Below, in pieces: positions 58,112 to 64,000 of a DNA stretch of 64,000 nucleotides. Every line of letters begins with the position of its first letter. The first letter of the stretch is position 1. Source of the DNA: Yes71-27 sp040758635 (GTDB lineage: Bacteria > Bacillota > Desulfotomaculia > Desulfotomaculales > Ammonificaceae); the NCBI GenBank assembly GCA_040758635.1, contig JBFLVI010000007.1:8304-72303 (forward strand), given 5' to 3'. A model generated the notes under the pieces. The model saw only the letters and a list, made by a program, of their open reading frames with translations, was not told the DNA's origin and did no database searches. The translations under genes and the position numbers were made by a program.

Positions 58112-60758
58112 CGCTGGCCAGGACGAAACAGGCGAGCAGCTCGCCCGGGGTTAGGGGGATGGTCCGGAAGATCTCCTGCAGCCACGGCAAGTAGACGACC
58201 GCCAATTGCAGGAGGACGGTCAGCACCACGGCGCCGAACAGCGCCCGGTTGGACATAAGGCCGGCGGTGAAAAGGGAAACCTTTCCGGTCCGGATGGCCA
58301 TTACGTGGCCAAGCTGCGCCAGCGCCAGCGTGGTGAAGAGCATCGTCTGCCAGGCCGGGTTGTTTGTCTTCCATACCCAGTAGCCGGTGCCGAGGGCGAT
58401 CAGCATCATCAAAGCGCCTACCCACAGGATATGCTGGGCGAGCCCGTCGGCGAAGATGCTCCTGTCCGGGCGGGGAGGAGGCCGGCGCATCACGTCCTGC
58501 TCGGCCGGTTCCACTGCAAGGGCCAGGGCCGGGAACCCGTCGGTGATCAGGTTGATCCACAGAATCTGTAACGGCGCGAGGGGCACCGGCATACCGCTCA
58601 ACATGCCGACGAAGAGGACTAGAATCTCCCCCAGGTTGGTGGTCATCAGGTACTTCAGGAACTTGCGGACGTTGTCGAAAATGACCCGTCCTTCTTCCAC
58701 GGCGGCCACGATGGTGGCGAAATTATCGTCGAGAAGCACCATGTCGGCGGCCTCTTTGCTGACGTCGGTGCCGGTGATGCCCATGGCCACCCCGATATCC
58801 GCCTTTTTCAGCGCCGGGGCGTCGTTGACTCCGTCGCCGGTCATGGCTACAACGTGCCCCTTTTGCTGCAGCGCTTCGACGATTTTCAGCTTGTGCTCCG
58901 GTGAAACGCGGGCGTAAACCGCCACGTCCTCAACCAGGTTTTTCAGCTCCGCCGGCGACATCTTCTCCAGTTCCCGGCCGGTCAGCGCTTGCTGGCCGGC
59001 CGCGATTCCGAGTTCCCGGGCAATGGCCAGAGCGGTTAGGGCGTTGTCCCCCGTGATCATCACCGGAGCGATTCCGGCGCGGCGGCAGGTCGCGACTGCT
59101 TCCCCGGCTTCCGGGCGGGGCGGGTCGATCATCCCGACCAGCCCGAGCAGCACGAAATCCCGTTCGATCTCGTCTTCGGAAACTGTTTCCGGCAACGAAT
59201 TTAGGGGGCGGAAGGCGACGGCCAGCACGCGAAGCCCCGCGCCCGAAAGCCTTTCGCTGGCCTGAAGGAGCCGGTTGCGCCATTCTTCGGTGAGGGGTTG
59301 CGGGGTGCCGTCGGCCCACACGTCACGGCAGATCTGAAGGATGCTGCGGAATGCTCCCTTGGCGAAGCAGAGCAGAAAGGGATTTTGATGGAGTCGCCGG
59401 TAAATGGCGGGGGCCTGTTCGGCGACCCGGTGGATGGTGGTCATGCGCTTGCGCTCGGAGGAGAAAGGGACTTCGCCAACCCGCGGCAGGAAGCGTTCCA
59501 GGTCGGGTTTCACCAGGTCCAGGCGGGCTGCCGCCACCACGAGGGCGCCCTCCGTGGGGTCGCCGACGTAAGCGAACCTGCCGGACGCTTCTTCCCGGGA
59601 GAGAACCGCGTCGTTGCAAAGGGCACCGGTGGTTAACAGGAGTGAAACGGCGGGAGAGCGACCGGAAGCCGGTTGTTTCCGGGTTATATCCAGGCTCATG
59701 GTTCCTTCCGCCGTTTTGTGGGTGGGTAATACCAGGGTGGTGACGGTCATCCGGTTTTCGGTGAGCGTACCGGTTTTGTCGGAACAGATCTTGGTGACGG
59801 AACCAAGGGTTTCGACGGCGGGGAGCTTCCGGATCAGCGCCCGCCGCCGCAGCATCCGCTGGGCGCCGAGGGCCAGGGCGATGGTGACGGCGGCCGGGAG
59901 CCCCTCCGGGACCGCGGCGACGGCAAGGCTCACCCCGGTCAGAAACATCACTTTCGGGTCTTCACCGCGCAGCAGGCCGAGGGCCAGCACGATGCCCACG
60001 ATGACCAGGGCGATGATTCCCAGGGAGCGCCCGAGCTGGGCCATCCGCCGCTGGAGCGGGGTTGGTTCCGCCTTAACCGTCTGGATCATCTCGGCGATAC
60101 GCCCGAGTTCCGTCCCCATACCGGTGGCCACGGCGACCGCCAGCCCCCTGCCGTAAGTGACCACGGTCCCCTTGTAAACCATGTTCTGCCGGTCGCCGAG
60201 CGGGAGGTTCTCTTTCTGAAGTGCGGCGGTGTGTTTCTCCACGGGCACCGATTCCCCGGTGAGAACGGCCTCCTGAACCTGCAGGTTAACGGTTTCCAGG
60301 AGGCGGCCGTCGGCCGGCACAATCACGCCGGTCTCCAGGAGGAAGACGTCTCCGGGCACCAGTTCGGTGGCCGAAATCTCCCGGACCGCACCGTCCCGGC
60401 GCACCCGCACGGTGGGGACGGCGAACTGACGGAGGGCGGCCATCGCTTTCTCCGCGCGGTACTCCTGGGTAAAACCGAGGACGGCGTTTAAAACTACGAT
60501 CGCGAGGATCGCGGCGGCGTCCTTGTAGTCGCCTAAAAAGAAGGAAACGACGGCGGCAATGACGAGCACGATCATCATTGTAGCCGTCAACTGTTCCCAC
60601 AGGATGCGCCACGGGCTTTTCGGCCCCCGCTCCAAGAGTTCGTTAGGCCCGTGTTTCTTCAGCCGGTGTTGGGCCTCCGCAGTGCTTAACCCGTTTTCCT
60701 GGTCGCTGTAGAGTTCCTTTAGAACCGCGTTCGCATCCAGTTTGTACCATTCAACCAC
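58038..60758 (-). CDS. P-type calcium-transporting ATPase-like cation pump
   Basis: 906 residues, type IIA layout. N-terminal cation-ATPase domain, TGES (LTGESVPVEK near 175), helix 4 VAAVPEGLPAAVTIALALGAQRM, phosphorylation site CSDKTGTLTENRMT near 330, KGA (CFAKGAF), TGDG (AMTGDGVNDAPALKKADIG near 600) and six C-terminal helices. The VPEGLP helix suggests Ca2+ or Mn2+. GTG 60758 follows GGGAGGAAG; the upstream frame is not conserved. Confidence 0.94.
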   Translation of the reverse strand: MVEWYKLDANAVLKELYSDQENGLSTAEAQHRLKKHGPNELLERGPKSPWRILWEQLTATMMIVLVIAAVVSFFLGDYKDAAAILAIVVLNAVLGFTQEYRAEKAMAALRQFAVPTVRVRRDGAVREISATELVPGDVFLLETGVIVPADGRLLETVNLQVQEAVLTGESVPVEKHTAALQKENLPLGDRQNMVYKGTVVTYGRGLAVAVATGMGTELGRIAEMIQTVKAEPTPLQRRMAQLGRSLGIIALVIVGIVLALGLLRGEDPKVMFLTGVSLAVAAVPEGLPAAVTIALALGAQRMLRRRALIRKLPAVETLGSVTKICSDKTGTLTENRMTVTTLVLPTHKTAEGTMSLDITRKQPASGRSPAVSLLLTTGALCNDAVLSREEASGRFAYVGDPTEGALVVAAARLDLVKPDLERFLPRVGEVPFSSERKRMTTIHRVAEQAPAIYRRLHQNPFLLCFAKGAFRSILQICRDVWADGTPQPLTEEWRNRLLQASERLSGAGLRVLAVAFRPLNSLPETVSEDEIERDFVLLGLVGMIDPPRPEAGEAVATCRRAGIAPVMITGDNALTALAIARELGIAAGQQALTGRELEKMSPAELKNLVEDVAVYARVSPEHKLKIVEALQQKGHVVAMTGDGVNDAPALKKADIGVAMGITGTDVSKEAADMVLLDDNFATIVAAVEEGRVIFDNVRKFLKYLMTTNLGEILVLFVGMLSGMPVPLAPLQILWINLITDGFPALALAVEPAEQDVMRRPPPRPDRSIFADGLAQHILWVGALMMLIALGTGYWVWKTNNPAWQTMLFTTLALAQLGHVMAIRTGKVSLFTAGLMSNRALFGAVVLTVLLQLAVVYLPWLQEIFRTIPLTPGELLACFVLASVIFWAVEIEKWFLRHRSAPARQAG

Positions 60759-60973
60759 CGGTTTCTTCCTCCCGGAAGTATGATACCCCGGGGGGTGCAC
60801 TGTTGTAAAGAAGAGCTTGTTACCGGTGTTTGGCGGCGGCTGGAGGAAGTGAAGACGGAAGCTTGTCGAACAAGGAGAAGGAGGGCGTTTTCCGCCCCGG
60901 CCCGCGCGGTCTACCGGGACGGCGGTTTTTTTGGTTTTACGTCTCGGGACGGACGGTTTTCACAGCGGGCGCT

Positions 60974-61594
60974 TCAACCCCAGATCAGCACGCCGCCCAG
61001 GAGAAGGATGTTCAGTACTTCGTAAGCGTTTGTCGGTTGCCCGACCCTCAGGGCACGGTTCAGGTCGAAGTGGTTAAGACAGGTGCCGCAGGCCAGGATG
61101 CGCACCCCTTTTTCTTCAAGGTCGCGAAGAGCTTCGAGGACTTCTGAGCCTTCGCAGGCGAGTTTCACCCCGGCGTTCAGCAGGATAATGGTCCGGGGCC
61201 GGGTCTCGTTTGCCGCGAGCGTATCCAGGAGGATTTTCATCAGCCTGCGCCCGAGTTCCTCGTCGTCCCGCCCGAGGTTTTGTGACTGGATGACCAGGGT
61301 TTGTACCGGGATCTGGTAAGCCGCTTCCGCCGGCGGCGCGGTTTCATGCGCCCGGCCGTTTTCCCCGGCTTTTTCTGCGCCGGTTGTTTCGCGCGTTCCC
61401 GTAATCCGCCAGTATCCCGGGAGTTCTTCCACCCGAATCCGGTAGCCGCTTTTTTGCCCGAAGCGGGTCACGTTTTCTACCGCCGCCCGGTTGTCAACCA
61501 GGATGCTGAACGCCGCGTGACCGGCGTCCACTGCCTGCTTCACCAGGAGCACCGGTTGCGGGCAGGGTTTCCCGCGGCCGTCAAGCTCATGCAT
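60974..61594 (-). CDS. yedF: selenium metabolism protein YedF
   Basis: 206 residues. N-terminal TusA/SirA-like domain with LDGRGKPCPQPVLLVKQA (Cys 11) and a C-terminal DsrE-like domain with ILLNAGVKLACEGSEVLEALRDLEEKGVRILACGTCLNHF. YedF accompanies selenium-using genomes and is thought to handle a selenium/sulfur species; this fits the Sec formate dehydrogenase in the window. ATG 61594 follows AGGAGGCAGG; the open frame upstream is not conserved. Confidence 0.9.
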   Translation of the reverse strand: MHELDGRGKPCPQPVLLVKQAVDAGHAAFSILVDNRAAVENVTRFGQKSGYRIRVEELPGYWRITGTRETTGAEKAGENGRAHETAPPAEAAYQIPVQTLVIQSQNLGRDDEELGRRLMKILLDTLAANETRPRTIILLNAGVKLACEGSEVLEALRDLEEKGVRILACGTCLNHFDLNRALRVGQPTNAYEVLNILLLGGVLIWG

Positions 61595-61646
61595 TAAAGA
61601 CCTGCCTCCTACCAACAAGGGTTCGCAATTTTCCAATAATTTTATT

Positions 61647-62954
61647 CTAAGACTTCGAGCCGGCGGCGGCAACCCGGCCGTTGTTCGCCAGGAGCTCCAG
61701 GAAAGCCTGGATGCGGGTTCGGAGTTGCCCGGCGTCCTGCTGGCCGTAGTCGGTCTCTATTTTCAGGAGGGGAACGTTCGCCCGTTTTAGGCTTTTTTCA
61801 ACCTGGTAGGTCTCCACGGCGTAGGGGTCGCAGAACGCAAGGACGTAACTGACCACGCCGGCGGCCCGGTACTCGTGCGCCATCGCCTGCAGCTTTTCCA
61901 GGCGGCGGTTGTTGGGTGTGAAGCAGGCGCAGTCCGGTTCGAGGTGCCGCAGCGCCACGTTCATCATCAGGTCCCCGAGCGTGGCGCCGTCCTCGGCGGT
62001 CAGGGCTTCGTAATAGCGCGAACCGGTGCAGAGCTCCTCGGCGACGATTACCGCGCCGCTCGTTTCGATGATGTAGGGCACCTTCCAGTTGGGGATGGCC
62101 ATCGGCGTGCCGGTAACCACCAGCCGGGGCGTCCCGGGTGGCGCCACCCCCACGCCCCGGCGAATCCGCTCTTCAAGTTCGTCACACAGCGCGTTCACCT
62201 GGGCGGTAAACCGCTCGACGTCGTCGTAAAAGGCGATCTGGTAAATCAGCAGGGCGTCCCGCCCGCTGATCGGCGGGGGATCGGCCTTGCGCAGCTCTGC
62301 CAGGCGCCGGAGCGCCCGCCGCTTGGCGTTGACTTTACGGATTGCCTCTGCCAGCCTGTCTGCCGTAATTTTTTGGCCGGTAAGCTCCTCCAGCTTGGCG
62401 GCCAAGGCCTGGATCTCGCCGAGCCAGACCGCCCGGTCGCCCGGCTCCTTCCTTTGCGGGGTTTCCATCGTATAGACCGGGGCGAAATCGCCGAGCACCT
62501 CGAAGGCCTTTTTCTTTCCGTCGCAGGTCGTCTCACCCACGAGCAGGTCGCAGGACTCGAAGTACGGGCAGATGCGGGAGAGTTTGAACCCCATGAACGA
62601 TTTGATCAACGGGCAGATGTTCCGCGGCAGCACCGCTTCGGCTTTTGCCGTTCCCACTTCCAAGCCGGCGCACAGCCCCACGTAAACCCCGCCGGCCGCA
62701 AGAATCAGCTCTTCCGGGACGAAGACGCAGAAGGTTCCCACCACCTTGCCGCCGTTGCTGCGGAATTCCTGCAACTCCTGCACCCGCAGGCCGTGGATTT
62801 CATTGACCACGAAGTCAAAGTATTCCATCCCCCGCGGGCGGTTCTCCTGCTTAAGGTAGATGTCGTAATAGGTCGGCGGAAGCGCCTCCAGCAGTTTCGC
62901 GTGCGCTTCGAGGTCGAGTCCCAGTTCTTCCCACATTTTCGTATAATCGGCCAT
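61647..62954 (-). CDS. double-cubane-cluster protein (HgdB/2-hydroxyacyl-CoA dehydratase family)
   Basis: 435 residues. GTFCVFVPEELILAAGGVYVGLCAGLEVG, RNICPLIKSFMGFKL, CPYFESCDLLVGETTCDGKKKAFE and VVSYVLAFCDPYAVETYQVEKSL carry the Cys set seen in double-cubane-cluster proteins, which contain an [8Fe-9S] cluster and do demanding reductions such as acetylene reduction. Physiological substrate unknown. No CoA-transferase or dehydratase partner is nearby. An ASKHA-type ATPase activator is usual but not visible here. ATG 62954 overlaps the DUF1858 stop. Confidence 0.88.
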   Translation of the reverse strand: MADYTKMWEELGLDLEAHAKLLEALPPTYYDIYLKQENRPRGMEYFDFVVNEIHGLRVQELQEFRSNGGKVVGTFCVFVPEELILAAGGVYVGLCAGLEVGTAKAEAVLPRNICPLIKSFMGFKLSRICPYFESCDLLVGETTCDGKKKAFEVLGDFAPVYTMETPQRKEPGDRAVWLGEIQALAAKLEELTGQKITADRLAEAIRKVNAKRRALRRLAELRKADPPPISGRDALLIYQIAFYDDVERFTAQVNALCDELEERIRRGVGVAPPGTPRLVVTGTPMAIPNWKVPYIIETSGAVIVAEELCTGSRYYEALTAEDGATLGDLMMNVALRHLEPDCACFTPNNRRLEKLQAMAHEYRAAGVVSYVLAFCDPYAVETYQVEKSLKRANVPLLKIETDYGQQDAGQLRTRIQAFLELLANNGRVAAAGSKS

Positions 62955-63169
62955 TACTTAACCCTCCCCGATTTGGAAACTTGGGTTTCGAGGTCTCTTA
63001 ACAAAGACTCCAGCGGTATGCCGGTTGCGGCTGCTGTTTCCTGCACCGTACTGAACAGCCACCCGCAGCTGATACACGTTGCATAGCGCTTGCTGTAAAA
63101 GTCAAAGATTTCTTGGGTTTCGGGATGTTCTTCAATGATTTCCAGAATGGTCATATCCTTTGAAATCAC
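62954..63169 (-). CDS. DUF1858 protein
   Basis: 71 residues: MTILEIIEEHPETQEIFDFYSKRYATCISCGW with CxxC at 32-35, the DUF1858 domain, small helical and often fused or next to redox enzymes. GTG 63169 follows AAGGAGAAAG; the longer frame upstream crosses a palindrome and is not coding. Its stop overlaps the next gene's ATG (TAATG), so the two are coupled and may work together. Confidence 0.85.
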   Translation of the reverse strand: MISKDMTILEIIEEHPETQEIFDFYSKRYATCISCGWLFSTVQETAAATGIPLESLLRDLETQVSKSGRVK

Positions 63170-63227
63170 GCACTTTCTCCTTTTCGAAAACATCAGTGGA
63201 GGAGGGAAGTGGGAGTCGAACCCGACC

Positions 63228-63331
63228 CCGGCCCAGCACTCAACCCGGAGAATTGACTCTTTTGGTCTCTGATGCAGGGATTTACTTTTCCGGTAACTGC
63301 TGCCGTTTCTCTGCGTTGAGTGCTGGGCCGG
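63228..63331. repeat. GCACTC palindrome E
   Basis: CCGGCCCAGCACTCAAC (63228-63244) pairs perfectly over 17 bp with GTTGAGTGCTGGGCCGG (63315-63331); an outer AACCCG/CGGGTT stem extends it. Loop 70 nt, unrelated to the other copies. It is about 60 nt upstream of the DUF1858 gene start, in its leader. Confidence 0.75.
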
Positions 63332-63587
63332 CCGACGGGTTTGCAGCCCGCGGGGAGCGCCGGCTCCTTTCCCTCCGGTACTCAAATTATAGTTCTAATC
63401 CGTATCCATAAATTCCTGCAATGACAGTTATAAAAAGTTGTTATAATTACACACCGCTTCCTCGGGTGCGGGGCTTACTTTGAAGCCACGGGTGTTACCG
63501 TCACCGGGATAGGGGTTAAACAGTTTTCAGTCTACCGCGAATGGGCGAAAGTAATGACTGAATGGTCGAAAGAATGACTGAGTGATA

Positions 63588-63725
63588 TTGACAGGTGCCA
63601 TATGTCGAGGTTAAACTCTGACTTGGAAAGGCAGGGCAAATCCTGCTGGTGCCCTCGAAGGGCGCAACGAGATCGGGCAGATTAGCGTAAGAACAATCTT
63701 CAACGGAGAGTTCTAAGAAAGGCAA
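63588..63725 (+). ncRNA. structured region resembling a riboswitch or group II intron end, unidentified
   Basis: GCAGG-GCAAA-TCCTGC, then GTGCCC-TCGAA-GGGCGCAACG, preceded by AGGTGCC, GGTTAAA and TTGGAAAGG, in an order reminiscent of a cobalamin riboswitch core (no downstream B12 box found) or of a group II intron domain I. TTGACA (63588) with TTAAAC 17 nt on could be its promoter. Identity unresolved. Confidence 0.3.
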
Positions 63726-63730
63726 AAACG

Positions 63731-63784
63731 GGGACCACGGAGGTCACCTGAAAGGGTAGCTTCGCGTGGTCCCTTTTATTTTTC
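63731..63784 (+). terminator. terminator-like hairpin
   Basis: GGGACCACG (63731-63739) pairs with CGTGGTCCC (63765-63773), followed by TTTTATTTTT. It ends the structured region above. From 63785 to 64000 no gene or repeat is recognised. Confidence 0.7.
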
Positions 63785-64000
63785 CGGGGAATAACCCTGT
63801 GGGTTTGGTCCGTCCGCAATGAACGGCGAACGTTATTTTTCGGGGAGTGCCACATGCGGCAAGCCGCACAACGAAATCTGAAAACGGGGCGGAAGGCAGA
63901 AAGTTGCGGAGTTCCTAAATTTGGGCGCACTTAACCAGACCTTAAAATCAGGCCTCAAAAAAGAGAGCCATGAACAATTAGAGTCTAAGCAGACTCACGT

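Noticed and set aside
60892..60932. Terminator (CCGCC...GGCGG then seven T) between yedF and the ATPase gene
   Set aside because: It would act on plus-strand transcription, but no plus-strand gene precedes it; both neighbours are on the minus strand.
63600..63700. c-di-GMP (GEMM-I) or FMN riboswitch
   Set aside because: GGGCAAA resembles GEMM, but the GAAA loop and GGACGCAAAGCC segment are missing; the FMN-specific GATCTTCGGGGCAGGG start is also missing.

Overview
The window reads as a chromosomal segment of a GC-rich, strictly anaerobic, spore-forming Firmicute of the Peptococcaceae / Thermoanaerobacterales type (Desulfotomaculum, Pelotomaculum, Ammonifex and Moorella relatives). Evidence: sporulation genes (SpoIID, dipicolinate synthase DpaA/DpaB, YlmC/YmxH), Bacillus-like gene order (rimP-nusA-rnpM-ylxQ-infB-rbfA and rpsO-pnp-ylxY-mlpA), frequent TTG/GTG starts with strong AAGGAGG-type ribosome binding sites, and oxygen-sensitive enzymes (selenocysteine formate dehydrogenase, group-3-like NiFe hydrogenase, a double-cubane-cluster protein). 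The assignment is by inference; no rRNA or tRNA gene was recognised.

Layout. 1-5.7 kb: a truncated livG, a DUF4349 protein, moaA, spoIID, ddl, deoC. 5.8-12 kb: a histidine-rich metal-binding protein, then formate metabolism: a 1006-residue Tat-exported formate dehydrogenase with an in-frame UGA (Sec) and textbook SECIS hairpin, its Fe-S subunit, FdhE and a tetraheme cytochrome, preceded by a long structured leader that may be a Moco/Tuco riboswitch. 12-21.6 kb: alaS-ireB-ruvX-DUF1292 and envelope genes (VanW, MltG, PBP2). 21.8-34.5 kb: fmdB-like, trxA, then the translation/RNA operon rimP to ribF, a small two-gene cassette, rpsO, pnp. 34.7-38.5 kb: ylxY, M16 peptidase, dut, ymxH. 38.6-41 kb: an accessory patch with a HicAB toxin-antitoxin pair between two CRISPR-type repeats, and a 14-TM MFS exporter. 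41.4-47.4 kb: a four-subunit NiFe hydrogenase plus maturation protease. 47.6-52.2 kb: dapB-dpaA-dpaB-asd-dapA, linking diaminopimelate synthesis to spore dipicolinate. 52-58 kb: CapA-like protein and an arsenic/redox cluster (arsR, acr3, ArsP-like permease, mini-thioredoxin, arsC). 58-63.2 kb (minus strand): DUF1858, double-cubane reductase, YedF, Ca-type P-ATPase. The last 800 bases hold palindromes and a structured RNA-like region but no gene I can support.

The intergenic DNA is unusually rich in repeats: (i) a roughly 123-133-nt structured element in three copies whose stems show compensatory base changes, twice placed directly against a ribosome binding site; (ii) five palindromes sharing GCACTCAA/TTGAGTGC-type arms around unrelated loops; (iii) a 196-nt long hairpin; (iv) low-complexity (TTAGAAGT / TCTGACCTC) palindromes. 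The most distinctive single locus is the HicAB module bounded by two 37-nt repeats with the CRISPR-type end ATTGAAAC, where the second repeat supplies the hicB stop codon.
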